Shown here: one piece after another, positions 42,103-50,757 of the stretch
How the letters are laid out: each line of letters starts with the position of its first letter
Position numbering within the stretch: position 1 is the stretch's first letter
Source: Kaustia mangrovi
GTDB lineage: Bacteria; Pseudomonadota; Alphaproteobacteria; Rhizobiales; Im1
Direction of reading: 5' to 3'
DNA length: 64,000 nucleotides
Assembly (NCBI RefSeq): GCF_015482775.1
Contig: NZ_CP058214.1
Coordinates: forward strand, 4,454,501-4,518,500
Program-made: the position numbers and the translations under genes
The notes under the pieces: model-generated
The model's database searches: none
The model's input: only the letters and a program-made list of their open reading frames with translations
Told to the model about the DNA's origin: nothing

Positions 42103-43143
42103 ATGTCGAGCATCAAGATCGCAGTCATCGGGGCCTCCGGCTATACGGGGGCGGACCTCGTCCGCCTGGCCGTGCGCCATCCCGATATCGAGATCGCCGC
42201 GCTGACGGCGAACACCCATGCCGGCAAGCCCGTGGCGGAAGTCTTCCCCCATCTGGCGGGCCTCGACCTTCCCGACCTGGTGAGGAACGAGGATGTCGAC
42301 TGGTCGGGCATCGACGCGGCCTTCTGCGGCCTGCCGCACGGCACGAGCCAGGAGGTGATCGCGACGCTGCCCGAGCACATCAGGATCATCGACATGTCCG
42401 CCGATTTCCGCCTGCGCGACACGCAGACCTACGCGCAATGGTACGGCCACGAGCACCTCGCGCCGGAGCTTCAGAAGACGGCGGTCTACGGCCTGACCGA
42501 GCTCTATCGCGAGGCGATCGCCGATGCGCGGCTCGTCGCCTGTCCGGGCTGCTATCCGACCGCGGTCCTGCTGCTGCTCGCGCCGCTGGTGAAGGCCGGC
42601 GTGCTGGTCGCCGACGATTTGGTGATCGACGCGAAGTCGGGCGTGTCCGGCGCCGGCCGGAGCCTCAAGCAGAACATCCTGTTCTGCGAGGCGGGGGAGG
42701 GCCTGAGCCCCTACGCCATCGGCACCCACCGCCATGCCCCGGAGATCGAGCAGGAGCTCTCGCTCGCCGCCGGCCGCCCGCTCGTCACCACCTTCACGCC
42801 GCATCTGGCGCCGATGAGCCGCGGCGAACTCATCACCGCCTATGCCCGCATCGCCGACGGCGCGTCGGTGGAGGCGGTCCGCGCCGTGCTGGAGGAGGCC
42901 TATGCGGCGGAGCCCTTCGTGCATCTCATGGCCTCCGGCACGACGCCGGCGACACAGCATGTGCGCGGCTCCAACCATTGCCGGCTCGCTGTCTTCGAAG
43001 GCCGGGTGCCGGGCCGGGTGATCCTGATCTCCACGCTCGACAATCTGGTCAAGGGATCGAGCGGCCAGGCGATCCAGAACTTCAACGTGATGTTCGGACT
43101 GGCCGAGATTGCGGGGCTGGAACAGCTCGCCCTGTTCCCGTGA
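42103..43143 (+). CDS. argC: N-acetyl-gamma-glutamyl-phosphate reductase
   Basis: 346 residues from ATG 42103. NAD(P)-binding start IKIAVIGASGYTGADLVRLA; catalytic Cys in LVACPGCYPTAVLLLLAPL; later KSGVSGAGRSLKQNILF, GTHRHAPEIEQEL and DNLVKGSSGQAIQNFNVMF. It performs the third step of arginine synthesis. rplM-rpsI-argC is a conserved alphaproteobacterial order. Confidence 0.97.
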   Translation: MSSIKIAVIGASGYTGADLVRLAVRHPDIEIAALTANTHAGKPVAEVFPHLAGLDLPDLVRNEDVDWSGIDAAFCGLPHGTSQEVIATLPEHIRIIDMSADFRLRDTQTYAQWYGHEHLAPELQKTAVYGLTELYREAIADARLVACPGCYPTAVLLLLAPLVKAGVLVADDLVIDAKSGVSGAGRSLKQNILFCEAGEGLSPYAIGTHRHAPEIEQELSLAAGRPLVTTFTPHLAPMSRGELITAYARIADGASVEAVRAVLEEAYAAEPFVHLMASGTTPATQHVRGSNHCRLAVFEGRVPGRVILISTLDNLVKGSSGQAIQNFNVMFGLAEIAGLEQLALFP

Positions 43144-43567
43144 GGCAGGGACGGCCGCGGCCGGACTCGATTTGCGAGCAAACCGCGGCAACCCGCTGAT
43201 CCGATTCGCCGTTCGCCGGCCGCACAGGCGAGCGACACCATGGCCGGTCCGGGGCGCGGGCCCCGGGCCGGCACTCTTTCGGGCGGGGGGCCGTTAGGGG
43301 ACACATGAGATTGGAGTAAGCGGGAAAATCCGGGAAGAGCCGGGAATTGGTGCAAACGGTAAGGAATTGAGGGCGTTGTGCGGGGCCGAGGCATTGGGGT
43401 GCCGTGGATGCGTCGGACAGTTGGAATTGGAGTGATGGTGCGCTTGGACACATGAGGCTGGAGGTGTCGGGCTCGCGGGGCGAGGCTTCGAGGCGGTTTC
43501 GAAATGGCTTCGACCATACTGTGCACCGCCGTGATAAGGGACCGGCGAGCCGGCCCCATCCCACTCG
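43144..43567. other. Non-coding stretch between argC and the Mu-like remnant
   Basis: No supported gene. It contains two 18-base near-identical direct repeats, GGACACATGAGATTGGAG (43299-43316) and GGACACATGAGGCTGGAG (43446-43463), 147 bases apart. They may mark the end of the mobile element or an older insertion. Confidence 0.5.
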
Positions 43568-43765
43568 TCAGGCCGGTTCGGTCGACGAACCATCGATCAC
43601 CACAAAGAGCTGATGGACCGGGCCGGAAATATTGATGTCGCGCACCGACATGCCGGACGGCTTCTCGTCGTTCGACTTCGACGCGCTGTCCTCGAACAAT
43701 AGCGTTCGCACCTTCCGGACCCTCTCGTTCAACTCGTCATCGTTGCCTCCTTCGCTGGTATTCAT
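43568..43765 (-). CDS. Small protein of unknown function next to the phage repressor
   Basis: 65 residues from ATG 43763-43765 (MNTSEGGNDDELNERVRKVR), with a GGGGG site 4-8 bases upstream. Hydrophilic N-terminal helix and a short hydrophobic C-terminal strand (VHQLFVVIDGS). It lies downstream of the repressor gene on the same strand. No family recognised. Confidence 0.45.
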   Translation of the reverse strand: MNTSEGGNDDELNERVRKVRTLLFEDSASKSNDEKPSGMSVRDINISGPVHQLFVVIDGSSTEPA

Positions 43766-43787
43766 AAGCCCCCATGCCTCTCTAGGA

Positions 43788-44252
43788 TTACGCCACGAGA
43801 CGCAGAAGTTTTTCCACGCGCCTCGGGTCAACCCGATGTTGGCCTGAGGCAGCATTTTCGGCAACCATGTCATAGAGCATCGAGACGACCTGTGCCTTTT
43901 TGTCCGCAGGCATCTGCCGTTCGTTGCGGGCCAGCCATTCGTCGACCAGACGGATGCACTCCTCCAGGATCTCTACCGTGACGTGCCTGGATTGCTGATT
44001 CGCGGTTGCGGCATCGCTCCTGCGCATGGCGCCGCGGCCGCACACCAACCAATCCAGCGAGACATCAGCGGCATCGGCAATGGCTGCCAGCGTTGTCCGC
44101 GTGGGATCGGACTCCCTTTTGACGACCTTCGCGAAGGTGGTCGGCGCTATGCCGGCTTCGATCGCAAATGACCGCGCGGACCGGTCTTCGAGCAGAACGC
44201 GAAGACGATCCGTGAACCCTTTACGGTCCCTGCTCTGAACCGTCAACTCCAC
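43788..44252 (-). CDS. Mu-like phage repressor (helix-turn-helix)
   Basis: About 154 residues if started at GTG 44250-44252. TTG 44246 has a better-placed AGGAG. An ATG at 44372 would collide with the ner start and place the promoter inside ner, so it is rejected. The HTH region is FTDRLRVLLEDRSARSFAIE, then AGIAPTTFAKVVKRE and IADAADVSLDWLVCGRG, as in the c-type repressors of alphaproteobacterial Mu-like phages. It would silence the transposition operon on the opposite strand. Confidence 0.75.
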   Translation of the reverse strand: MELTVQSRDRKGFTDRLRVLLEDRSARSFAIEAGIAPTTFAKVVKRESDPTRTTLAAIADAADVSLDWLVCGRGAMRRSDAATANQQSRHVTVEILEECIRLVDEWLARNERQMPADKKAQVVSMLYDMVAENAASGQHRVDPRRVEKLLRLVA

Positions 44253-44370
44253 GCTCCTGGTTCTCGGGGTGCGTTGCTCTTCGAAAAAACGGAGAAACAA
44301 CAATTGTTTGGGCCATAACCGGTCGGCGGGCAACCGCAAGTGAACCGTAAAGTGTTCAATTTTTTTTGGC
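44253..44370. promoter_or_regulatory. Divergent repressor/ner control region with operator-like repeats
   Basis: The 118-base AT-rich gap holds a perfect palindrome AACAATTGTT (44299-44308) and TGAAC-N8-GTTCA (44341-44358). These are good candidates for repressor and Ner operators controlling lysogeny and transposition. Confidence 0.5.
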
Positions 44371-44697
44371 ATGTCCAAAGCATCTGCAACTCATGATATC
44401 CCAAAAGAACCCGCCGTGCGGCGGGCATGGATCATGTTCCAGTTGCGCATTCGGGGCCTATCGACCCTCCGGCTGGTTGCGCGCGAAGGCTGCTCGCGCC
44501 AAGCGATCTCGGCAGCGGCAATAGGTTTCGGATCGAGCCATCTGGAGGAAGCGCTCGCTCACGCGATCGACCTCACACCGCAGAAGCTCTTTCCCGAACA
44601 CTACGACGCGAACGGCCAGCGCATTGGCTGGACGCGCGTTCCCAATCGTACCGGCCACAAGGGCAAAGGCAATGTCAGAAAGAACGACGCAGCCTGA
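44371..44697 (+). CDS. Ner-like DNA-binding regulator
   Basis: 108 residues. The region RRAWIMFQLRIRGLSTLRLV, AREGCSRQAISAA and LAHAIDLTPQKLFPEHYDAN is the Ner/Nlp HTH domain. In Mu, Ner dampens the early and repressor promoters. It is located exactly where ner is expected, between repressor and transposase. Confidence 0.85.
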   Translation: MSKASATHDIPKEPAVRRAWIMFQLRIRGLSTLRLVAREGCSRQAISAAAIGFGSSHLEEALAHAIDLTPQKLFPEHYDANGQRIGWTRVPNRTGHKGKGNVRKNDAA

Positions 44698-44739
44698 CAG
44701 CGCCCGGCCGCCCGCCGATGTAAGCGAGAGGTGCGGCTG

Positions 44740-46422
44740 ATGCACCCGGTGCTGGAACGGGAATGGTTCACTGCCGCCGAATTTGCGGCCCTGGATCTGC
44801 CCGAGATGCCGAAGACCAAGGCCGGCGTGCTCGAACGAATGAAACGCGAAGGCTGGACCGCCCCCGAACGGGAGTGGACGCGCGACCGGCCATCCGGTGT
44901 CTGGCGCAAACGATCCGCACGCGGCGGCGGCATGGAATTCCATTTCTCGATCCTGCCGCCGCGCGCTAGCGCGAAGGTGGTGTGCCGCTGCTCCACCGAC
45001 CCGGCCCCCGTGCGGACGAACGGGCCGAAGAAGGCAGCTGCAGACCTGTGGGCGCGGTGGGAAACCCTTTCCGACGCGCGGCGGAACAAGGCACTCGCCA
45101 AGCTCGCCACCATACGGCAGGTGCATGCCCTGGAGGCGGCCGGCATCGCGAAGGAGCTGGCGATCGACCTCGTCTGCGAGCCGCAGGGGATCGCGTCGAG
45201 CACCTATTGGGGGTGGGAGCGGCGGATCGCCGGCGCGTCGCGCGCGGACTGGGCGCCGCTGCTCGCCGATCAGCGTGTCGGCCGCACGGCGACTGCCGGC
45301 TGCCACCCGCAGGCCTGGAACATGATCAAGGCGGATTATCTGCGCCCCGAGCAGCCGGCATTCTCCGCCTGCTACCGGCGCATGACGGAGGCGGTGGCCG
45401 AGCATGGCTGGTCGCCCATACCGTCTGAGAAGACCCTCAAGCGCCGGCTGGAACGGGAGGTGCCGCGCGGGGCGCGGGTGCTGGCGCGCGGCGGGCGCGA
45501 CGCGGCCTCGAAGATCCTGCCCGCGCAAACGCGCGACCGTTCCGTGTTCCACGCCATGGAAGCGATCAACGGCGATGGGCACCGCTTCGACGTGTTCGTG
45601 CGCTGGCCGGACGGAGAAATCGAGCGGCCGACCATGGTCGCCTTCCAGGATCTCTATTCCGGCATGATCGTCGGCCACCGCATCGAGCGGTCGGAGAACT
45701 GGCCGCTCGTGCGCGCCGCCTTCGCCGACATGATGGAGAGCTTCGGGATCCCCGAGCATTGCTATCTCGACAATGGTCGGGCCTTCGCCTCGAAGATGAT
45801 GACCGGGCGCATGAAGACCCGGTTCCGCTTCAAGGTAAAGCAGGACGAGCCGGAGGGGCTGCTCACGCGCCTCGGTGTCCAGGTGCACTGGACCACGCCC
45901 TATCACGGCCAGGCCAAGCCCATCGAGCGCGCCTTCCGCGATCTCTGCGAGGAGATCGCCAAGCACCCCGCCTGCGCCGGTGCCTATACCGGCAACAAAC
46001 CGGATGCCAAGCCCGCCAATTACGGCTCGAAGGCCATACCGTTCGAGAGCTTCGAGGCGCTGGTCGCCAAGGAGATCGCGCGGCACAACACGCGCACCGG
46101 CCGGCGCACGGCCATCGCGCGAGGGCGGTCCTTCGCCGACGTGTTCGCGCAGAGCATGGCCGCGCCCGACACCGTCGTCACACGCGCCGTGCCCCAACAG
46201 CTCCGGCTGTTCCTCATGGCGGCGGAAGGCGTGACCGCGCGCAAGCCCTCCGGCGAGATCCATCTCGGCGGGAACCGCTATTGGGCGGAGCCGCTCGTCG
46301 AGGTCGCCGGCCGCAAGGCCATCGGCGCTCTCCGACACACGAGATCCAGACCTATGGGGTATTTCGCTGTGGAGCCGAAACCCAGTCTCCGATCCGGCTT
46401 CGCTCTGGGGGCTCCAGGATGA
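44740..46422 (+). CDS. MuA-like DDE transposase, truncated at the C-terminus
   Basis: 560 residues from ATG 44740 (GAGAGG upstream). N-terminal Mu DNA-binding fold WFTAAEFAALDLPEMPKTKA. DDE core: Asp in AINGDGHRFDVFVRWPDGEI, Asp in HCYLDNGRAFASK, Glu in GQAKPIERAFRDLCEE. After EVAGRKAIGAL the sequence stops resembling MuA and runs into unrelated frames, whereas MuA proteins usually continue about 100 residues with the MuB-contact domain. The catalytic core looks intact, but full transposition is unlikely. Confidence 0.85.
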   Translation: MHPVLEREWFTAAEFAALDLPEMPKTKAGVLERMKREGWTAPEREWTRDRPSGVWRKRSARGGGMEFHFSILPPRASAKVVCRCSTDPAPVRTNGPKKAAADLWARWETLSDARRNKALAKLATIRQVHALEAAGIAKELAIDLVCEPQGIASSTYWGWERRIAGASRADWAPLLADQRVGRTATAGCHPQAWNMIKADYLRPEQPAFSACYRRMTEAVAEHGWSPIPSEKTLKRRLEREVPRGARVLARGGRDAASKILPAQTRDRSVFHAMEAINGDGHRFDVFVRWPDGEIERPTMVAFQDLYSGMIVGHRIERSENWPLVRAAFADMMESFGIPEHCYLDNGRAFASKMMTGRMKTRFRFKVKQDEPEGLLTRLGVQVHWTTPYHGQAKPIERAFRDLCEEIAKHPACAGAYTGNKPDAKPANYGSKAIPFESFEALVAKEIARHNTRTGRRTAIARGRSFADVFAQSMAAPDTVVTRAVPQQLRLFLMAAEGVTARKPSGEIHLGGNRYWAEPLVEVAGRKAIGALRHTRSRPMGYFAVEPKPSLRSGFALGAPG

Positions 46423-46770
46423 ACCGGTGGTTATGGGCCTGGGAGGCGGTATCCCCTTGTGGGCTGGGTCGGCGCCAACGCGGCTACGCTGACCTTGCCG
46501 TCGACGATCCGTTCTGGAACACGCATTATCCGCCCAATGGCCGAGGCTGAAAATGCGCCGTGCGCCAGATCTCGAGGGGCGCGGCCCGCAGGCGCGGCCT
46601 CTCCGAGCCGCCGGCGGTGGAGACGAAGCCCTTCCGAAATCGCCGCACCGGCGAGGTGGGGGAGATGCCGGTCGGTATCGACCCCGGCGGGCAGACCAAT
46701 CCCGGCAAGGCGTGCTCCGCAAGACGGTCGAGACGCTGGACGCGGCCGGGCCGGATTGCGCGCGCAAGTC
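46423..46770 (+). pseudogene. Fragment of a Mu F-type head morphogenesis gene
   Basis: Plus-strand translation gives DDPFWNTHYPPNGRG, a TGA stop at about 46551, then KCAVRQISRGAARRRGLSEP and VETKPFRNRRTGEVGEMPVG followed by IDPGGQTNPGK. This matches the C-terminal part of MuF-like minor head proteins (FW-HYPPNGWGCKC pattern), with the expected Cys codon mutated to TGA. It lies directly after the transposase, so a large deletion removed everything in between. Confidence 0.65.
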
Positions 46771-46843
46771 AATCCGTGCCCTTCATACGGCTCCGGAAGA
46801 CGGAGAAGCCAGACTTTACAACTTGCAATAGCAGCAATATACA

Positions 46844-46862
46844 AGCCTCTGACAGGGGCTTT
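46844..46862 (+). terminator. Short phage-like terminator
   Basis: AGCCTCTG-A-CAGGGGCT forms an 8-bp stem with one mismatch, followed by TT. Located after the head-gene fragment. Confidence 0.4.
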
Positions 46863-46891
46863 GCTCACGCGACTGCGCCACTGGGGGGAAC

Positions 46892-47047
46892 ATGGCTACA
46901 TCTGTTGCGCTCAACGCCGCCGATTATGCGCTCGCCGCCCGGAATGGCTCATGGGAGATCGTCATGTCTGGCGGATCTCCTCAGCTTGTGAACTCCAGCA
47001 ACTTTCCGGGCGTGACCGTTGGTACAAACACACTCTTCGCGTCCTGA
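46892..47047 (+). CDS. Short ORF of 51 residues at the end of the Mu-like remnant
   Basis: ATG 46892 is preceded by GGGGGGAA, a strong ribosome site. The product starts MATSVALNAADYALAARNGS and ends NSSNFPGVTVGTNTLFAS. It is rich in Ala, Ser and Asn with no membrane segment. It could be a residual phage tail-type or accessory gene. I recognise no family. The stop lies one base before the next gene's ATG. Confidence 0.4.
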   Translation: MATSVALNAADYALAARNGSWEIVMSGGSPQLVNSSNFPGVTVGTNTLFAS

Positions 47048-47048
47048 G

Positions 47049-48311
47049 ATGGACGACACCGGGCGGACTGCCTTGTCCGGCGGCTGGTTCATGCGCGAGC
47101 GGCTGCTCCTGGGCCTCGCACTCGCACTGTCGCTTGCCCTCATGGGCGGGCTCGTGTTGCACATTCTCGGCGAGGTGCCGGAGACCAACAGCTATGCGCT
47201 GCTCGCCGATGCCTTCCTGAATGGCAGATTCTCCGGCGACCGGTGTTTCGACGGCGACTGCGCGCTTTATGCCGGCCGGATCTACGTCATCTTTCCGCCC
47301 GCGCCGGCGGTCGTCGCCATGCCGTTCGTCGCCGTCTTCGGGCCCGGTTTCGCCGGCTTCGCAGCCTTGGGCGCGCTTGCCACCGCCATCGCGCTCTATC
47401 TGTGGTGGCGCATCTTCGAGAGGCTCGACATAGATCGGAAGATGGCGGCCTGGCTTCTTCTGGCGCTGGCCTTCGGCTCGCCGCTCTATTACGTCACCAT
47501 CCGCTCCGACCAGATCTGGTTCTACGCTCAGGCGATTGCCTTCCTGTTCGTGACGGCCGCACTTTACGAAGTTGTCCGCGGCGGGCGGCTATGGGTTGCC
47601 GGCTTGAGCATCGGGGCAGCTTTCCTGTCGCGCCAGATGTCGGTCCTTTATCTGCCCTTCCTATTCGCGCTCGCGCTCGCGCCGGGCGAGCCGCTCATCT
47701 CGTTCAGGCGGGATCATGTCGTGCGCGCCTTGAAGCTCGGCCTGCCGGTCGCCGCGGCCGTTGGCCTCTATCTGCTCTATAACGAGCTTCGCTTCGGCAA
47801 TCCGCTCGATACGGGTTATGCCTATATCCGCCCGGCCGACCCCGACGCACACAACTGGATCAGCCTCCGCATCGGAGAGATCGGGCTCTTCTCGCCGCGG
47901 TATCTCTTCTTCAACCTCGTCCACCTGTTTGCCGAAGGCTTCCACTTCGGCTTCGGCGGGCGCTACATGCTGGAGCCGCTGGGTGTGAGCCCGATGGGGG
48001 CGTCTCTGCTCGCGGCAAGCCCCTTCGTGCTGCTCGCCCTGTTCGCACCGATGAACCGCCAGGTCGTGATCGGGCTCGTCACCATCGCCGCGATCCTCGC
48101 GCCGACGCTCCTCTACCACTCCAACGGCTTTTCCCAGCACAATGTCCAGCGCTACGTGCTCGACTGGCTGCCGATCCTGATCTACGCGCTGGCCCTTGCC
48201 GTGGGCTCGAGGCTCCGGCCGGCCTTCGCGGTCCTCGCCGTCTATGCCGTCGCCCTCAACCTGGTGACGATGGCGTTGCTGGCGCAGTTCGGGAGCCTGC
48301 CCGGAACGTAA
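47049..48311 (+). CDS. Multi-pass membrane protein resembling GT-C glycosyltransferases
   Basis: 420 residues from ATG 47049 (ATG 47091, MRERLLLG, is an alternative). About ten hydrophobic segments with a periplasmic loop after the first (LGEVPETNSYALLADAFLNG, then RFSGDRCFDGDCALYAGRIY, containing an acidic motif). This resembles polyprenyl-phosphate-sugar-dependent mannosyl/arabinosyl transferases. A role in transferring lipid-linked sugars fits the adjacent UbiA-HAD and GtrA genes. Its 3' end overlaps gtrA on the other strand by 56 bases. Confidence 0.65.
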   Translation: MDDTGRTALSGGWFMRERLLLGLALALSLALMGGLVLHILGEVPETNSYALLADAFLNGRFSGDRCFDGDCALYAGRIYVIFPPAPAVVAMPFVAVFGPGFAGFAALGALATAIALYLWWRIFERLDIDRKMAAWLLLALAFGSPLYYVTIRSDQIWFYAQAIAFLFVTAALYEVVRGGRLWVAGLSIGAAFLSRQMSVLYLPFLFALALAPGEPLISFRRDHVVRALKLGLPVAAAVGLYLLYNELRFGNPLDTGYAYIRPADPDAHNWISLRIGEIGLFSPRYLFFNLVHLFAEGFHFGFGGRYMLEPLGVSPMGASLLAASPFVLLALFAPMNRQVVIGLVTIAAILAPTLLYHSNGFSQHNVQRYVLDWLPILIYALALAVGSRLRPAFAVLAVYAVALNLVTMALLAQFGSLPGT

Positions 48312-48693
48312 GGTATTTGTGGCCGAGGAAATTGGTCACCGCGCCGACGCCGATCCCGATGCCGTGGGCGGCGGCCTCGGCATGGAAGGTGTATCCGACG
48401 AGCGGAAAGGCCAGATCGAGCAACCCCAGCGAGACGGCCATGACGACCGCCGCGCCGGCCGCGTTGACGGTGAGGAAAAAGCCGATCTGCGCGGGCATGG
48501 GCAGCGGCGAGCGCGGGAACACATAAGCCCTGTAGAGCGTGAAGCCGACGCTCATGCCGATCATGTAGGCCACCAGCACGGCTGTGGCGAACGGCATGGC
48601 CAGCGACAGGGCGATCCGCACCAGCCAGTTGACGGCGGCCGCAAGCCCGCCGACCAGCAGAAAGCGCACAAGCTGTGGCAAGCGCCCCGTCAT
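48256..48693 (-). CDS. GtrA-like membrane protein
   Basis: 145 residues with four membrane segments. VRFLLVGGLAAAVNWLVRIA and GFTLYRAYVFPR are GtrA signatures. GtrA-like proteins are thought to flip polyprenyl-phosphate-linked sugars. It overlaps the preceding UbiA-HAD gene by 4 bases (ATGA), so the two form an operon. Confidence 0.88.
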   Translation of the reverse strand: MTGRLPQLVRFLLVGGLAAAVNWLVRIALSLAMPFATAVLVAYMIGMSVGFTLYRAYVFPRSPLPMPAQIGFFLTVNAAGAAVVMAVSLGLLDLAFPLVGYTFHAEAAAHGIGIGVGAVTNFLGHKYLTFRAGSRTAPATPSSPG

Positions 48694-50177
48694 GGCGACA
48701 CTCCGGCCCAGGCGGCCAGAAAGGCCAGCACCATCGCCGCGCCGAGTGCGATGCTCACCCTGTCGCGCACCGCGAAGGCGACCGGATCGTCATTGAGCTC
48801 GCCGCGATGGCACAGGAGCCAGATGCGGCTGACCCACAGGAAGAGAACCGGCGGAAACGCCCACAGCCACAGCGGGGTACCATAGAACGCCGCATTGAAG
48901 GCGTCGTTCAGCAGATACTGCACCATGATGAGGACCGCGCCCAAACCGCTCGCGACGCCCATGGCAAGGACCAGCGGCCCGTCGCCGACCCGATAGCCCC
49001 GTCCCGCAACATCGGCCTTGCCCTGCGACGCCATGCGCGCGATCTCGGTGTGCCGCTTGGCAAAGGAGAGCGAGACGAACAGGAACATGGAGAAGACCAT
49101 GAGCCATGGCGAGACCGCGACCCCGGTGGCCACGATGCCAAGACCGAGCCGGATCGTGAACAACGTCGCGAGGGTCAGCGCATCGAGGATCGGCTGCCGT
49201 TTGAGGCTCAGCGAATAGGCGAGCGTGACCGCCAGATAGAGTGCGATCATGGCGACCACGCCGATCCCGCCTATAGCGGCGACGGCGAAACTCGCCAGGA
49301 GCCCGAGAGGTATGAGGACCGCGGCTTCCGCAACCGACATGCGGCCGCTCGCCAGCGGGCGATCCCGTTTCGACCAGTGACGCCGATCCTCGGGCAGGTC
49401 CCAGAGATCGTTCAGGAGATAGGTCGCCGAGGCGAGCAGTCCGAGCGCCAGGAAGGCAAGGCCTGCGCCCACCCATGCCTCCGGCTCGCCCGCGCGCCCG
49501 GCGAGCACCAGAGGCACGAAGACGAGCGCGTTCTTGGCCCATTGATGCGGTCTGACGGCTTTGAGAAGCGCCTTGAGCCGACCGGTGCGCGGGAATGTCA
49601 ACTCAGGTTCCGAGATGCGGCGCGCGGCGCGCTCGGTGGCGCGGCTCGGTTCCACCAGGATGATGCCGTCCGAGTGCGGCCAAACGGCGAGATCCGCCCG
49701 CGAATCCCCGGCATAGGCAAAACCGTCGGGATAGAGGCGCGACAGCCGGTCCGCCTTGTGCCGGCCTTTCAGATTGACGACGCCGTCGCTGGCAACGACC
49801 TCGTCGATGAAGGCGAAGCGCTGGGCGATGCGCTGAGCGAGGAACATGTCCGTCGCGGTTGCCAGCACGACCTTGCGGCCCCGCCCATGCTCGTCGGCCG
49901 CATAGGCGGCCAACTCTTCGTTGACGGGAAGCCCCTCGACGTCAATGCGCACCCGCTCGGCGAGCTTGCGTTTCAGTATGGCACGCCCTTTGAGCGCCCA
50001 GCCGACGAGATGGAGAACGCGCAGCGGATTGCGCCGGATATAGGTAAGGGCCATCTCATGCAGCATATCGGCGCGGATAAGGCTGCGATCCAGATCGAGA
50101 ACCAGCGGCGTCTCTGCAACGGTTCCGCCCGGTACGGCCCGGGCCGTAGCAGATGAGGCGGTGTCCATGTCAAGCAT
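48690..50177 (-). CDS. HAD phosphatase-UbiA prenyltransferase fusion
   Basis: 495 residues from ATG 50175-50177 (ATG 50168 is also possible). The N-terminal HAD domain has the nucleophile motif LVLDLDRSLIRADMLHEM and GFAYAGDSRADLAVWP. The C-terminal UbiA domain has KAVRPHQWAKNALVFVPLVL, YLLNDLWDLPEDRRHWSKRD (the first Asp-rich motif) and several membrane segments. This is like decaprenyl-phosphate phosphoribosyl-transfer enzymes with a fused phosphatase, making a polyprenyl-phosphate pentose donor. The GtrA and GT-C-like neighbours would flip and use it. Confidence 0.85.
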   Translation of the reverse strand: MLDMDTASSATARAVPGGTVAETPLVLDLDRSLIRADMLHEMALTYIRRNPLRVLHLVGWALKGRAILKRKLAERVRIDVEGLPVNEELAAYAADEHGRGRKVVLATATDMFLAQRIAQRFAFIDEVVASDGVVNLKGRHKADRLSRLYPDGFAYAGDSRADLAVWPHSDGIILVEPSRATERAARRISEPELTFPRTGRLKALLKAVRPHQWAKNALVFVPLVLAGRAGEPEAWVGAGLAFLALGLLASATYLLNDLWDLPEDRRHWSKRDRPLASGRMSVAEAAVLIPLGLLASFAVAAIGGIGVVAMIALYLAVTLAYSLSLKRQPILDALTLATLFTIRLGLGIVATGVAVSPWLMVFSMFLFVSLSFAKRHTEIARMASQGKADVAGRGYRVGDGPLVLAMGVASGLGAVLIMVQYLLNDAFNAAFYGTPLWLWAFPPVLFLWVSRIWLLCHRGELNDDPVAFAVRDRVSIALGAAMVLAFLAAWAGVSP

Positions 50178-50757
50178 TGCCAAGTCCCCGTTCGCTTGCT
50201 GGCCGGACCCAAGTGCCGGTCTTCCCTTCCGTTCGTGTTCAAGTTCCATGCCAGTCGGCACAGCCAGCCGAGGGTCCAGACAAGCCGGAGTGAGCTCATC
50301 CCATGTGGCGGACGAGTCGGCATTAATCGGTATCGAGGAGGTCTGTTCACTTGGTCGAGCGATACGCGCGCGAGCCACAGGCAACGAACCGGAGGATCGT
50401 GTCGACGGGAGGGAGCCTCGAAGACGCTGGGAGCAGCAGTTCGAGGCACGGGCGTCATCGCCCCATTCCAACTCCGGCCTGTTTGGCCGCTTCCGAGGCA
50501 GGATCCGTCGAATACGATCCCGACTCCTGCGTGGTCGGAGGCCTTGCGACAGGCGAAACCGGCAATATGACGCTGCGCCTGTATCGCGAAGACCAATGGA
50601 TCGGCTATGCAGGTGTCTATGTCGAGAACCATGCCTTCATGGAAACCCCGGCCGACACTGGCAAGTCAAGTGTCTGACACTCCAGTTTCAAGTGTCCGGC
50701 TACAGGCATGTTCTTGCGCTTGCGATGTTGCGCTGCAGCATTAATGCAGGCTATATA
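50178..50757. other. Long intergenic stretch with no convincing gene
   Basis: About 580 bases. One plus-strand frame (50351-50677) ends in GGLATGETGNMTLRLYREDQ followed by WIGYAGVYVENHAFMETPAD, which looks protein-like but has no clear start signal or family. It may be a gene fragment. It must also contain the promoter of the UbiA operon. Confidence 0.4.

Larger units (their letters stand above)
43295..47047. mobile_element. Decayed Mu-like transposable prophage
   Basis: The order repressor (minus), ner, transposase A (plus) is the early region of Mu-like phages. A fragment of the late F-type head gene follows directly, so the remaining early genes, lysis, portal and most structural genes are deleted. 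Exact ends (TG/CA) and the 5-bp target duplication were not identified. Boundaries given are approximate. Confidence 0.75.

Noticed and set aside
44253-44378. Repressor starting at 44372 or 44378
   Set aside because: It would overlap the ner start codon and leave no room for either promoter. Codon 44378 is TTG with no ribosome site.
50351-50677. Possible gene before the hairpin at 50758
   Set aside because: The C-terminal part looks protein-like but there is no start signal, family or conserved context. It is kept only as a note under the intergenic stretch.
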